From the NCBI GenBank assembly GCA_028869385.1, contig JAGWSR010000151.1, forward strand, positions 1-35,995: 35,995 nucleotides of DNA. Direction: 5' to 3'. The first letter of the stretch is position 1; each line of letters starts with the position of its first letter. Both the position numbers and the translations under genes were made by a program. The notes under the pieces were generated by a model. It had not been told where the DNA came from. It did no database searches and saw nothing but the letters and a program-made list of their open reading frames with translations. The stretch comes from a bacterium. GTDB taxonomy: Bacteria; Vulcanimicrobiota; Vulcanimicrobiia; Vulcanimicrobiales; Vulcanimicrobiaceae. Below, piece after piece: positions 23,101-31,105 of this stretch.

Positions 23101-24131
23101 TTCTGGTTACAGAACGAGAGCGCGCCGCCGCCGAAGGCGACGTTTCCGCCGAGGCCGTTGTTCGCCGACGAGTAGTCGGAGTAGATGCCGCCGGCACCCA
23201 TCAGGCCCGCCCCGTTGCTGTTATCGAGGAAGCGGAAGTCCTGATTGTAGCCGCTGAAACCAGCGTAGTAGCTGAAGCGACGATCCGGCGTTGCGCCGCC
23301 CGCTTCGGCTTTGAGCTGGTGGTAGAACGCGTTGCTCGCGATGCCGCCGCTCAGCGTGGCATAGCCCGGGTACGTACCGGTCTTGATGACCTGGTTGATG
23401 AAGCCCGAGGTGCCCGAGCTCGCGTTCGACGACGGGCCACCGCCCGTGTACACCTGCAGCTCCTGAAGGCCGAGGTTCGACTCGGTCGAGGAGTTGTAGT
23501 TGTCGAAGGCGCGGTTGACCGGAACGCCGTCGTATTCGAAGCCGGTGAAGAACGACTGGGAGCCGCGAACGTACACGACGTTCGAGTTCCAGCCGGAGCC
23601 GCCGATCGGCACGTTCACGCCGGGAACCGACGACATCGCCGAGTAGGCGCTGTTGAGGTTACCGCCGCCGCCGAGCGACTGCGACGCCGCGATCTGCGAC
23701 GAGTTGACGCTGTAGATGTCAGCGCCGACCGAGCCCTTGACGAGCGAGCTCGCCGCCGCAGCGGTTTCCTTCGCGATCGTCTTGAGTTGCGGAGAGAGTT
23801 GGAACGTGAGCGTCTGCTGTTGGTCTGCAAAGACCGTGACGCCCACAACGTTCAGGGGAGCAAAGTTGTCCTTATCGATCGAGACGGTATACGTATCCGG
23901 CTCGAGCGAGAGGAACGAAAAGTGCCCCGACGCGTCCGTCTTCGCGGAGACGACCTGCGAAGCGGAGACCAGCTTGACAGCTGCTCCCGCAACCGGTGCC
24001 CCCTTGGTGTCCGTAACAACGCCGCTGAGACCGCCCGTCGTACCTGCCAGTGCCCATGTTCCCTGGAACAGGAAGGCGACGAGAAGAAGCAGCGCCACGG
24101 CCACCTGACGGAGGGTTCGTTTGCTATTCAA
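20196..24131 (-). CDS. TonB-dependent outer-membrane receptor with carboxypeptidase-regulatory-like domain
   Basis: The protein (about 1311 aa) has a signal peptide (RQVAVALLLLVAFLFQGTWA), a CarboxypepD_reg/CarboxypepD-like beta domain (GGLSGVVTDTKGAPVAGAAV to about residue 115), a plug domain (NSAYSAMSSVPGVNVPIGGS, VVYVRGSQSFFTGFEYDGVP, SGFINQVIKTG) and a very long 22-strand-type barrel rich in Tyr, Asn and Gly, ending in FNAYLTVNVKL. Such receptors import large substrates (glycans, siderophores, peptides) using TonB energy. I chose TTG 24131, with GAGG about eight bases upstream, over ATG 24197, which would add a charged stretch before the signal peptide. No clear TonB box or partner gene is visible. 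Confidence 0.88.
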   Translation of the reverse strand: MNSKRTLRQVAVALLLLVAFLFQGTWALAGTTGGLSGVVTDTKGAPVAGAAVKLVSASQVVSAKTDASGHFSFLSLEPDTYTVSIDKDNFAPLNVVGVTVFADQQQTLTFQLSPQLKTIAKETAAAASSLVKGSVGADIYSVNSSQIAASQSLGGGGNLNSAYSAMSSVPGVNVPIGGSGWNSNVVYVRGSQSFFTGFEYDGVPVNRAFDNYNSSTESNLGLQELQVYTGGGPSSNASSGTSGFINQVIKTGTYPGYATLSGGIASNAFYHQLKAEAGGATPDRRFSYYAGFSGYNQDFRFLDNSNGAGLMGAGGIYSDYSSANNGLGGNVAFGGGALSFCNQNTGATSAAVLASAAGTALNNTYGSTNLCLFPYTGISGLQSNIADRENVINLHFAIPRKDGQRDDLQLLWSGSMLKTQYYGSVNDVGGYNQYTLAQEGVPYNYPGTTNLPPYNLGGLYTGNGAAVGCLLTGGCAYPWYADAWVYNARFGQSIQNMAPSVYLSPDSNPSRGMFSQLPANSRDGIYNDTGIVKMQYTHALGQRAFARLSAYTFYSDWDQTGENSTEANYLFGYPAQALAANYILSTHTTGGEFQLTDEINDKHLLQLTANYTEANVLRDNNNGFAAGGALGQTSPFGLFTYNASAPAGTDPYTCYNPGTGAAYAGCYSAISSANSRVYSAAQVANGFFNPAGGPPAGSAAALAGAQYVSLWDGPTKGSYNTVKPEFLNVSLSDQFRPNDRWLFNLSARYENYLYKLPDSTTQADGFYADIASNYYCYNTTPGSEGVFSAPLLPGQFPPASPAATTQDCNTYVATTLGQPSATGWVHPNGTVQDGVQAPNFTVNSPNSYKLDYWSARFSGTYTQSPDTVWRFSGGRFIEPPISASVQYLDQSGNNTALWANFMGLGFFTPFHNVPAQTASQYDVSLERHIRGTDISFKLTPFYNLTNGYQAQSFIGSGFVTQVPIGKFRSEGVEAAVTKGDFAKNGLSGSLSVTYTDAKVQFQSGLVNGFGVNQIGVYNQAIKDYNALAKGGSQNFACFNFAGANAGTGIGTAGTAATCAAGTVTNPYFNAPQQALLDPSGWYAPTSDVALPGVNTGLGIYDAPWVTTLILNYRKDKLAITPSLQLVSGSSYGSPFTTQGLDPRECTANDTAATDPAQCAWTSVLGAGATQTGLLYVPNWQTGTFDGVGQYRNPNLMVGNIAVSYDLSPKVSLNLTLANVFHTCFGGSKEPWSTLYKPSSTVCGYGANGLQVSNYQSGDGMKTPGNSASYNAAANGTTLAPWQFQSYAPTTGSGAGFIPAPFNAYLTVNVKL

Positions 24132-24294
24132 ATTGATAGCCCTCAGTAGATGTGAGTGACATACGTGCCGACGAACGTGCCGACACGACGACAACATGCG
24201 AAACGCTGAGCGGCGCGAGCCTCTCCGCGGTTCCCATGTGACGTGATCTTGACGATTCTCTCGACAAAGGTCGCCTCCTTTAACGGAGCTTAAA
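24132..24294. other. Leader region of the TonB receptor gene
   Basis: This gap holds the receptor's upstream region on the minus strand. A small hairpin (AAAGG-AGGCGA-CCTTT on the minus strand) lies near 24268-24283. I see no convincing -35/-10 pair and no known riboswitch. Confidence 0.4.
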
Positions 24295-24332
24295 AAATGA
24301 GAGGTCGCTGAATCGTCAGCGACCTCTCATTT
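24295..24332 (-). terminator. Rho-independent terminator of sucCD
   Basis: A perfect 17-bp stem (24295-24311 with 24316-24332, loop of four) lies 25 bases after the sucD stop and is followed on the minus strand by a run of T (the stem end and tract read CATTTTTTAAGC). Confidence 0.9.
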
Positions 24333-24357
24333 GTGACAACGGCGACGCGAAAAAGCG

Positions 24358-25233
24358 TTATACCGCGGCCATGCGCTCGGCGAGAAGCTTCGGAATATCC
24401 GACGGACGCTCCGCGACTGGTACTCCCGCTGCCTGGAATGCTTTGATCTTGCTCTCCGGCGTACCGAAGCCGCCCGAGATGATCGCGCCCGCGTGGCCGA
24501 GCGATTTGCCCGGCGGTGCATTGCGGCCGCCGACGAACGCGACGATCGGCATGCCCGCGAGATGCTCCTTGACGAACGCGGCGGCATCTTCTTCGTCGGA
24601 TCCGCCGATCTCACCGCAGATCACGATCGCCTTGGTCTGCGCGTCGTTCGCGAACTCGCGCAAGCAATCGACGAACGTGGTGCCGATGATCGGGTCGCCG
24701 CCGATGCCGACGCAGGTGGACTGTCCGAGTCCCGCGCGCGTGAGCCCATCGACGACTTCGTACGTCAGCGTTCCCGAACGCGAGATGAGGCCGACGTTGC
24801 CTTCTTTGAAGATGTGACCCGGCATGATACCGATCGAGGATTTACCCGGCGAGATGAGGCCGGGGCAGTTCGGGCCGATGATGCGCATGCCGGGCGTCGC
24901 GCCGACGACGCGCAGCATGTCGTGCACCGGCACGCCTTCGGTGATGCAGACCGAGAAACGGATTCCCGCTTCGTACGCTTCGAAAAGCGCGTCGGCCGCA
25001 CCGGCCGGCGGAACGAAGATGCACTGATGCGTCGCGCCGGTCGCGGCGACGCACTCTTCGACGGTGTTGAAGACGGGCAAGCCGTGCTCGGTCTTTTGGC
25101 CGCCCTTGCCCGGCGTCACGCCGCCGACGATGTTGGTGCCGTACGCGAGCATGCGTCCGGTGTGATACGAGCCTTCCGCGCCGGTGATGCCCTGCACGAA
25201 GACCTTGCTGTTCTTATCTAAGAAAATCGACAT
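24358..25233 (-). CDS. sucD: Succinyl-CoA synthetase (ADP-forming) alpha subunit
   Basis: The 291-aa alpha subunit binds CoA and carries the phosphohistidine. It shows the CoA-binding [49 protein letters not shown], and the phosphorylated His247 in SLGHAGAII. It follows sucC after a 22-base gap that holds most of repeat R2. Together they make the TCA-cycle succinyl-CoA/succinate interconverting enzyme. Confidence 0.97.
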   Translation of the reverse strand: MSIFLDKNSKVFVQGITGAEGSYHTGRMLAYGTNIVGGVTPGKGGQKTEHGLPVFNTVEECVAATGATHQCIFVPPAGAADALFEAYEAGIRFSVCITEGVPVHDMLRVVGATPGMRIIGPNCPGLISPGKSSIGIMPGHIFKEGNVGLISRSGTLTYEVVDGLTRAGLGQSTCVGIGGDPIIGTTFVDCLREFANDAQTKAIVICGEIGGSDEEDAAAFVKEHLAGMPIVAFVGGRNAPPGKSLGHAGAIISGGFGTPESKIKAFQAAGVPVAERPSDIPKLLAERMAAV

Positions 25234-25242
25234 GTAAATGAA

Positions 25243-25267
25243 TCCTTCGACAGGCTCAGGATGACAC
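25243..25267 (-). repeat. Dispersed repeat R2: single unit at the sucC stop
   Basis: Read along the sucC message it is GTGTCATCCTGAGCCTGTCG followed by AAGGA, the same core as R1 and R3-R5 but inverted relative to the host gene. Its bases encode the last Val-Ser-Ser and supply the TGA stop. Confidence 0.9.
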
Positions 25268-26428
25268 GGCGGCGAGTTCGACGGCGCGTTTGGCGCCTTC
25301 GTCCATCGTTTCGACCGGCGTCATGCCAGCTTCCGCGAGGATACGGCGGCCTTCTACTTCGTTCGTTCCCGTCAAGCGGATCACGAGCGGAATCTTGCGC
25401 GACTTGGTCGTGTTCAACGCTTCGACGATGCCCTTCGCGACTTCGTCGCCGCGCGTGATGCCGCCGAAGATGTTGATGAAGAACACTTTGGCGTTCGTGT
25501 GATTCACCACCAGCTCGTAGCACTTACGCACGCGCTCGGCATTGGCGCCGCCGCCGACGTCGAGAAAGTTCGCGATCTCGCCGCCGGCGTTCTTGACCGC
25601 GTCCATCGTGCCCATCGCGAGCCCGGCGCCGTTGGCCATCGTGCCGACCGTCCCACCGAAGCGACGGAAATTGCGAATACCCAAGCCCGCATCGGTCGCG
25701 AGCGTCTCGTCTTCATCGAGCGGCAGCACCGTCTGCCACTGCTTGAATTCGGGGTGGCGGAAGAGCGCGTCGTCGTCGAGCTCCACCTTCGCGTCGGCCG
25801 CGATCACACGGCCGTCTTTGGTGAGTACGAGCGGATTGATTTCGACGAGTTTCGCGCCGTAAGCGAAGAACAGCTCGTACATGCCGGCGAGAATCGCGGG
25901 GAACTGCTTGCGATAGCCGGGGTCGAGATCGGTCGAGAACGCGAGCTTTCGTCCGATGAAGGGCGAATACCCGATCGCCGTATCCACGAAGAACGTGCTG
26001 AACGACTCGGGATGCTTGTCGTGCACCTCTTCGACGTCCATGCCGCCGAATTTGGTGACGATGACCGCGGGCTTCTTCGTCGTGCGATCGACGCTGATCG
26101 CGCAGTACGCTTCGAGTGCGACGTCGAGCGTCTCCTCGACGAGCAGCGATTTGATCGCCTCACCGTTCGGGTTTTGACGGTTCGGCGGCATCGGCGTCGC
26201 CATGATCTCCTGCGCGACCTTGCGGCCTTCGTCCGCGTTCGTCGCGAACTTGATCTTCCCGGCCTTGCCGCGGCCGCCCATCAGCACCTGAGCCTTGACG
26301 ACCCATTTGCCGGGGTTTTGTTCGATGAACGCCGCGACTTCGTCGGGCGTCGTGCAGTGCTGCGAGCGCGGAACCGGAATGCCGCTGCGGCGGAACAGTT
26401 CCTTACCCTGATACTCCATGAGATTCAT
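25256..26428 (-). CDS. sucC: Succinyl-CoA synthetase (ADP-forming) beta subunit
   Basis: The 390-aa ATP-grasp subunit begins [20 protein letters not shown] and shows [72 protein letters not shown] and [20 protein letters not shown]. The start may be ATG 26428 or the in-frame ATG three codons on (26419), which gives the more usual M-x-Y/H-Q-G-K-E start; GGAG lies rather far upstream of either. Its stop codon and last three residues lie inside repeat R2. It sits just downstream of the divergent RNA copy 2. Confidence 0.96.
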   Translation of the reverse strand: MNLMEYQGKELFRRSGIPVPRSQHCTTPDEVAAFIEQNPGKWVVKAQVLMGGRGKAGKIKFATNADEGRKVAQEIMATPMPPNRQNPNGEAIKSLLVEETLDVALEAYCAISVDRTTKKPAVIVTKFGGMDVEEVHDKHPESFSTFFVDTAIGYSPFIGRKLAFSTDLDPGYRKQFPAILAGMYELFFAYGAKLVEINPLVLTKDGRVIAADAKVELDDDALFRHPEFKQWQTVLPLDEDETLATDAGLGIRNFRRFGGTVGTMANGAGLAMGTMDAVKNAGGEIANFLDVGGGANAERVRKCYELVVNHTNAKVFFINIFGGITRGDEVAKGIVEALNTTKSRKIPLVIRLTGTNEVEGRRILAEAGMTPVETMDEGAKRAVELAAVSS

Positions 26429-26473
26429 GGCGTGCTCTTGTTACTCTCCTGTTGACGCGTGATGGTGCCCGCG

Positions 26474-26657
26474 CTGGGGCCTTTCGATGGTGTCGACGGT
26501 CGAACCGACGATTCACGCCGCAGCGGGTTCGATTCCCGCAGGTTCCAGTCGCGATCGCATTGCGATGACGCGCCCGGTGTGTTAGCGTGAAACGGTCGGT
26601 TCGGCCAACGCGCCATCATCCAAGCCGCTCCTCTACGAGGGGCGGCTTGGTACGTTT
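26474..26657 (+). ncRNA. tRNA/tmRNA-like RNA element, copy 2
   Basis: It matches copy 1 (9731-9914) in architecture and module length. Stem CTGGGGCCT (26474-26482)/AGGTTCCAG (26540-26548); identical TCGATGGTGTCGAC; identical T arm GCGGG-TTCGATT-CCCGC (26523-26539). The paired bases differ compensatorily: the sixth acceptor pair is G-C in copy 1 and C-G here. A long-range helix pairs 26498-26509 with 26595-26606 (12 bp, one G-U); its sequence is unrelated to copy 1 but its position is the same. A hairpin near 26550-26572 and a terminator follow. No CCA, anticodon arm or tag frame is present. Confidence 0.7.
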
Positions 26658-26660
26658 TAG
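26620..26660 (+). terminator. Rho-independent terminator of RNA copy 2
   Basis: A 12-bp stem (26620-26631 with 26639-26650, one G-U, loop TCTACGA) is followed by TACGTTTTAG on the plus strand. The T run overlaps the stop of the convergent acyl-CoA dehydrogenase gene. Confidence 0.8.
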
Positions 26661-27823
26661 TCCAGTTTTCCCAGCAGCGACCTCGCGATGATGATCTGCT
26701 GGATCTCCGAGGTTCCCTCGTAGATTTCCGTAATCTTCGCATCGCGGTAGAAACGCTCGATCGGAAATTCGGTCGTATAGCCGTAGCCGCCGTGAATCTG
26801 CAGCGCCTCAGCCGCATGCTTGCGCGCCGCGGTTGACGCGAAGAGTTTCGCCTTGCTCGCTTCGACGACGAACGGCTTGCCGGCATCGGCGAGGCCCGCC
26901 GCGCGATATACGAGCAGGCGCGCGGCATCGAGATCCATCGCCATCTGCGCGATCTTGAACGAGACGCCCTCGAACGCGCCGATCGCCCGGCCGAACGCGA
27001 CGCGATCCTTCGCGAACGCGACCGATTGATCGAGACAACCCGCGAGGATGCCGACCGCCTGCGACGCGATGCCGATGCGTCCGCCCGCGAGCGCCGTCAT
27101 CGCCGAACCGAAGCCGTCGCCTTCGTTGCCGAGCAATGCCTCGTGGGGAACGAAGACGTCGTCGAATGCGAGATCGCACGTGTTGCTCGTGTGAATGCCG
27201 AGCTTCTCGGTCACCTTCTCGACCGTGATGCCCTTCGACGCGTTGTCGATGAGAAACGCGCTCACGCCCCGCGCACCGCCGCCGCCGGTGCGAAACATTC
27301 CCATCGTGACGCCCGCGTAGCTGCCGTTCGTGCACCACTGCTTGCGCCCGTTGAGCAGATATCCGCCCTCGACGCGCTTGGCGCTCGCGCGCAGCGACGC
27401 CGCGTCGGAACCGCAATCCGGTTCGGTGAGCGCGAAGCCCGCGATCGTATCGCCGCTCGCGAGCTTCGGAAGCCACTGCTGCTGCTGCGCTTCGTTGCCG
27501 AGGCGCACGATCGCCGAGGCGATCATCGAATGCACCGAGACGGTCACCGCGGTTCCCGCGTCAATGCGCGCGAGCTCTTCGATCGCGAGCGCGTACGACA
27601 CGTAATCGGCGCCGACGCCGCCGTGCGACTCGGGCACGATGATGCCCATGATGCCCGCGTCGTTGAGCTTCGTATACAGCGCACGCGGGAAGGTGTGTTC
27701 GCGATCCCACTGCGCGATGTGCGGAGCGATCTCTCGCTGCGCGATCTCCGCGGCGAGCGCCGCGATCTGGCGTTGCTCGTCGGTGAGGTCGAACTGCGCG
27801 CGCGCGACGCCGGCGTCGAGCAT
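26657..27823 (-). CDS. Acyl-CoA dehydrogenase (short-chain/butyryl-type)
   Basis: The 388-aa FAD enzyme introduces the alpha-beta double bond in acyl-CoA or, in fermenters, works as butyryl-CoA dehydrogenase. It shows FDLTDEQRQIAALAAEIAQR, GFALTEPDCGSDAASL, RKQWCTNGSYAGVTMGMFRT, the signature QIHGGYGYTTEFPIERFYRD and the catalytic glutamate in IYEGTSEIQ (about Glu369). The ATG at 27823 overlaps the upstream stop by one base (TGATG), which rules for this start over longer in-frame ones. It is third in thiolase-Hbd-AcdA; no etfAB or crotonase is visible nearby. Confidence 0.93.
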   Translation of the reverse strand: MLDAGVARAQFDLTDEQRQIAALAAEIAQREIAPHIAQWDREHTFPRALYTKLNDAGIMGIIVPESHGGVGADYVSYALAIEELARIDAGTAVTVSVHSMIASAIVRLGNEAQQQQWLPKLASGDTIAGFALTEPDCGSDAASLRASAKRVEGGYLLNGRKQWCTNGSYAGVTMGMFRTGGGGARGVSAFLIDNASKGITVEKVTEKLGIHTSNTCDLAFDDVFVPHEALLGNEGDGFGSAMTALAGGRIGIASQAVGILAGCLDQSVAFAKDRVAFGRAIGAFEGVSFKIAQMAMDLDAARLLVYRAAGLADAGKPFVVEASKAKLFASTAARKHAAEALQIHGGYGYTTEFPIERFYRDAKITEIYEGTSEIQQIIIARSLLGKLD

Positions 27824-28665
27824 CAGTTGTACGTGTAGAAGCCGCGGCCGCTCTTGCGACCGAGCCACCCTGCGGCGACGTACTGCTTGAGCAACGGACA
27901 CGGACGGTATTTGGAATCCGCGAAGCCGTCGTAGAGCACGTTCATGATCGCGAGGCACGTATCGAGCCCGATGAAATCCGCAAGCGTGAGCGGTCCCATC
28001 GGATGGTTCATGCCGAGCTTCATCACCGTGTCGATCGCCTCGACGGAACCGACGCCCTCGTACAACGCGTAGATCGCTTCGTTGATCATCGGCATCAGCA
28101 CGCGATTCGAAACGAATCCCGGAAAATCGCGCACTTCGACGGGCGTCTTGCCCATCTGTTTCGCCAGCGACTCGGTGAAGTCGTAGGTCTCTTGCGAGGT
28201 CGCGATGCCGCGAATGATCTCGACGAGGGCCATCACCGGCACGGGATTCATGAAGTGCATGCCGATCACGCGCTCGGCGCGCTTGGTGGCGCCACCGAGC
28301 AGCGTGATCGAGATGGACGACGTGTTGCTCGCGAGGATCGCGCTCGGCGGCAGTTCGGCATCGAGTTTGCGGAAGAGTTCGAGTTTGGTCTCGAGGTGCT
28401 CGCTCGCCGCTTCGATCGCGATCTCGACGCCGTCGAGCCGTTCGAGCGCCGGATGCGGTACGATGCGCGCGAGAATCGCGTCGCGTTCGGCCGCATCGAG
28501 CTTGCCCTTCTCGACGCTGCGGTTGAGGTTCTTCGCGATAACGCCGAGACCGCGCTCGATGAATTCGGGAGCGCGGTCGTTGAGCAGAACGGTGTGCCCG
28601 CTCTGCGCGGCCACGTGCGCGATGCCGGACCCCATCTGCCCGGCACCGATAACGAGAATTTTCAC
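27823..28665 (-). CDS. hbd: 3-Hydroxybutyryl-CoA dehydrogenase
   Basis: This 280-aa NAD(P)-dependent enzyme interconverts acetoacetyl-CoA and 3-hydroxybutyryl-CoA. It has the Rossmann start KILVIGAGQMGSGIAHVAAQ, ASNTSSISITLLG, the catalytic His region GMHFMNPVPVMALVEIIRG, DFPGFVSNRVLMPMINEAI and the C-terminal GWLGRKSGRGFYTY. The start is GTG 28665; AGGA, ten bases upstream, is part of the last degenerate unit of repeat R3. It is coupled to the downstream acyl-CoA dehydrogenase by TGATG. Confidence 0.95.
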   Translation of the reverse strand: MKILVIGAGQMGSGIAHVAAQSGHTVLLNDRAPEFIERGLGVIAKNLNRSVEKGKLDAAERDAILARIVPHPALERLDGVEIAIEAASEHLETKLELFRKLDAELPPSAILASNTSSISITLLGGATKRAERVIGMHFMNPVPVMALVEIIRGIATSQETYDFTESLAKQMGKTPVEVRDFPGFVSNRVLMPMINEAIYALYEGVGSVEAIDTVMKLGMNHPMGPLTLADFIGLDTCLAIMNVLYDGFADSKYRPCPLLKQYVAAGWLGRKSGRGFYTYN

Positions 28666-28670
28666 AACAT

Positions 28671-28796
28671 TGTCATCCTGAACTTACAACTGTGTCATCC
28701 AGAGCGCTACCGTGTCATCCTGAGCGCTACCGTGTCATCCTGAGCTCTACTGTGTCATCCTGAGCTCTACTGTGTCATCCTGAGCTTGTCGAAGGA
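28671..28796 (+). repeat. Dispersed repeat R3: root plus tandem 20-nt units, untranslated
   Basis: TGTCATCC-type units start at 28671, 28693, 28713, 28733, 28753 and 28773, spaced 22, 20, 20, 20 and 20 bases. The root CTGAGCTTGTCGAAGGA (28780-28796) abuts the thiolase stop. The copy furthest from the root is the most degenerate. The array fills almost the whole gap between thiolase and hbd. Confidence 0.92.
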
Positions 28797-30137
28797 TCAG
28801 TCCACGCGCACCAGGAGCGCGTCGCCCTGGCCGCCGCCCGAGCAGATCGCGGCGATACCGTAGCCGCCGCCGCGCTTGCGCAGCTGGTTGATCAGCGTGC
28901 CCGTGATACGCGCGCCCGATGCGCCGATCGGATGACCCATGGCCACCGCGCCGCCGAACTGGTTGAGCATCTCTTCGCCGATGCCGAGGTTGCGCGCCGA
29001 GGTGATCGCGACCGCCGAGAACGCCTCGTTGATCTCCCACACGGCAATGTCGCTCGTCTTGAGGCCGTGACGCTCCATCAACTTCTGCGCCGCCATCGCG
29101 GGCGTGAGGCAGATGTACGGCGAGTCCCAGCCGACCGTCGCGTGATCCACGACCGTCGCGAGCGCTTCGTGCCCGTGCTGCTTTGCGTACGCGGCATCGG
29201 CCAGGATCAGCGCGGCCGCGCCGTCGTTGACGCCGGGCGCGTTGGCCGCGGTGATCGTGCCGTCTTTTTCGAGCGGCTTGAGCTTGGCCATCGCCTCGAT
29301 GCTCGCGTCGCCGCGCACCGGCTCGTCGCGATCGACGAGCGTGAAGGGCACGTCGCCGGTGACGAACGGCGCCCATTTCGCGTAGTCGAGCGTGAACTGC
29401 GCCGAGGGCTCGTGATTCCACACCTTGTCGCTGCCGCCGACGGCCGCGGGCACGCGCGCCTGCGCGACGCGCGGCAGTTCGTCCATGACGACCTTGCCTT
29501 TAGCCTTGTTCGCAACTTTCACGGCCACGATCTCGTCGGCGAAATTCCCCGCCTCGTGCGCGGCGTGGGCGCGACGATGGCTCTCGTACGCGAAGCGATC
29601 CTGCTCTTCACGCGACATACCGAATTCGTTCGCCACGATGCTGCCCTGCGTGGACATCGTCATCGGGAAGTACTGATCCCACAGACCATCGTGCACCATC
29701 GCGTCGATCAACTTGCCGTCGCCGAAGCGATAGCCCGTGCGCGCCTCTTTGAGCAGATACGGCGCGTTCGACATGGACTCCATGCCGCCGGCGGCGACCA
29801 CGGCGTTCGCGCCGGTGTTGATCAGGCGCATCGCGTTCGCGACGGCGAGCATGCCCGACGCGCAGACCTTGTTGATCGTCTCGGCGGTCGTCGTTTTCGC
29901 GAGCCCCGACTTGAAGAGCACCTGGCGCGCGGGGTTCTGCCCCACGCCCGCCTGGAGCACCTCGCCGAAGATCACGTGCTCGATCGCGGCGGGATCGAGC
30001 CCGGCACGGCGCAGGGCGCCGATCAGGGCCACGGCGCCTAGCGTCGTGGCATCGAGCGAGGAGAGGGCGCCGCCGAGCTTGCCGAAGGGCGTGCGGGCGG
30101 TTGAAAGGACGACGGCGGATGAGTTCATAGAGGCCAT
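28797..30137 (-). CDS. Acetyl-CoA C-acetyltransferase (thiolase)
   Basis: The 446-aa biosynthetic-type thiolase condenses two acetyl-CoA or cleaves acetoacetyl-CoA. It shows the nucleophile in ETINKVCASGM (Cys92), GGMESMSNAPYLL, NAPGVNDGAAALILAD, WEINEAFSAVAI, GGAVAMGHPIGASGARI and the second cysteine in AAICSGGGQG. ATG 30137 or the fourth codon ATG (30128) may be the start. Its TGA is immediately followed by repeat R3, and hbd and the acyl-CoA dehydrogenase lie downstream. Together these are three of the four steps between acetyl-CoA and butyryl-CoA. Confidence 0.95.
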   Translation of the reverse strand: MASMNSSAVVLSTARTPFGKLGGALSSLDATTLGAVALIGALRRAGLDPAAIEHVIFGEVLQAGVGQNPARQVLFKSGLAKTTTAETINKVCASGMLAVANAMRLINTGANAVVAAGGMESMSNAPYLLKEARTGYRFGDGKLIDAMVHDGLWDQYFPMTMSTQGSIVANEFGMSREEQDRFAYESHRRAHAAHEAGNFADEIVAVKVANKAKGKVVMDELPRVAQARVPAAVGGSDKVWNHEPSAQFTLDYAKWAPFVTGDVPFTLVDRDEPVRGDASIEAMAKLKPLEKDGTITAANAPGVNDGAAALILADAAYAKQHGHEALATVVDHATVGWDSPYICLTPAMAAQKLMERHGLKTSDIAVWEINEAFSAVAITSARNLGIGEEMLNQFGGAVAMGHPIGASGARITGTLINQLRKRGGGYGIAAICSGGGQGDALLVRVD

Positions 30138-30204
30138 AACCTGCCGCGCCTTCGGGGCGTATGCGCCATTTACTTGCAGGGAGACTCTTCTCGCACCCCG
30201 CGCG

Positions 30205-31092
30205 CTACGTGTCGGAGCGGCAAATGACGATGCCGCCGGGGTCGCAGTGCTCGGCCTCCACCTGCACCGTGACGTGGCCGATGCCGAAGCTCTCGCGGAG
30301 CAGGCGACGCAGGCAGTCGAGAATCTCGCCGCCGCGCGCGAGGGCTCGATCCTCGAGCAGCACGTGCGCCGACATGGCGTACGATCCGCTTCCGATGCTC
30401 CACACGTGCAGGTCGTGCACGCCGCTCACCCCCGCGACCGCGCGCATCCGCGCCTCGACGACGTCACAGTCGATGCCGCGAGGCGTGCTCTCGAGCAGCA
30501 CGTCGGTCGCGTCGCGCAGCACGCGCACGATGCCCGCGATGATGATCGCCGCGACGAAGATCGAGAGGAGCGGATCGATCCAGGCGGCGCGGGTGAGCGA
30601 GATGGCGATGCCGCCGACGATCACGGCGAACGCACCGAGCGCGTCGCCCGCCACGTGAAAGAGCGCGGCGCGTATGTTGAGATTCTCTTCGTGCGCGTGA
30701 CCGTGCGCGAGCGTGAGGCCGATCGTGACGTTCGCGATCAACCCGATCGTCGCGACCGCCGTCATCGTGGCGCCGTGCGGCTCGACCGGCGCTCCGAAGC
30801 GGCGAATCGCTTCGTACACGAGCACCGCCGTCGCTCCGAGCAGCAGCGTGCCGTTCAACAACGCGCCGAGCACCTCGATGCGTCCGTAGCCCCAGGTCTT
30901 ACGGCTATCGGCGCGACGCGCCGCCACGACCGACGCGACGAGCGCGACCGCAAGCGCGAACACGTCCGTGCATACGTGCACGGCGTCGGTGAGGAGCGCG
31001 AGACTGTGCGAGATCGCGCCGCCCCAAAACTCGAGCGCGGCGACGGCGCCGGCGAGGATGAGTGCGAGCCAGAGACGGCGCTGCGTGCTCAT
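30205..31092 (-). CDS. Cation diffusion facilitator (Zn/Cd/Co efflux)
   Basis: The 295-aa protein has six hydrophobic helices and the CDF metal-site pattern: SLALLTDAVHVCTDVFALAV in helix 2 and FHVAGDALGAFAVI in helix 5 supply the His/Asp residues. A histidine-containing loop (AHGHAHEEN, about residues 129-137) and the cytoplasmic domain (GVHDLHVWSIGSG, HVLLEDRA, HVTVQVEAEHC) follow. It exports Zn or a similar divalent cation in exchange for protons. It lies 13 bases after the methyltransferase gene, so they are probably cotranscribed. Confidence 0.93.
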   Translation of the reverse strand: MSTQRRLWLALILAGAVAALEFWGGAISHSLALLTDAVHVCTDVFALAVALVASVVAARRADSRKTWGYGRIEVLGALLNGTLLLGATAVLVYEAIRRFGAPVEPHGATMTAVATIGLIANVTIGLTLAHGHAHEENLNIRAALFHVAGDALGAFAVIVGGIAISLTRAAWIDPLLSIFVAAIIIAGIVRVLRDATDVLLESTPRGIDCDVVEARMRAVAGVSGVHDLHVWSIGSGSYAMSAHVLLEDRALARGGEILDCLRRLLRESFGIGHVTVQVEAEHCDPGGIVICRSDT

Positions 31093-31105
31093 CGCACGGA
31101 CGAAC

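Noticed and set aside
19881-24149. Plus-strand 1422-codon open frame opposite the TonB receptor
   Set aside because: Its sequence is arginine/valine-rich nonsense with no domain, and it lies fully antisense to a clearly recognisable receptor; it is a by-product of high GC codon bias.
20196-24197. ATG at 24197 as the TonB receptor start
   Set aside because: It would put 22 charged residues before the signal peptide, and TTG 24131 has a GAGG ribosome binding site at a proper distance.
24240-24294. Riboswitch upstream of the TonB receptor
   Set aside because: A small hairpin exists, but I could not match the conserved core of cobalamin, FMN or other known classes.
28671-28796. CRISPR array (regular short repeats with spacers)
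   Set aside because: Units are 20 bases end to end with nearly identical 'spacers', the repeat core is shared with four other loci, and there is no cas gene or leader.
30138-30204. Further R-type repeat or small gene between thiolase and the CDF gene
   Set aside because: I found neither the CTGAGC-N-TGTCGAAGG core nor a plausible ORF; only upstream sequence of the thiolase gene is there.
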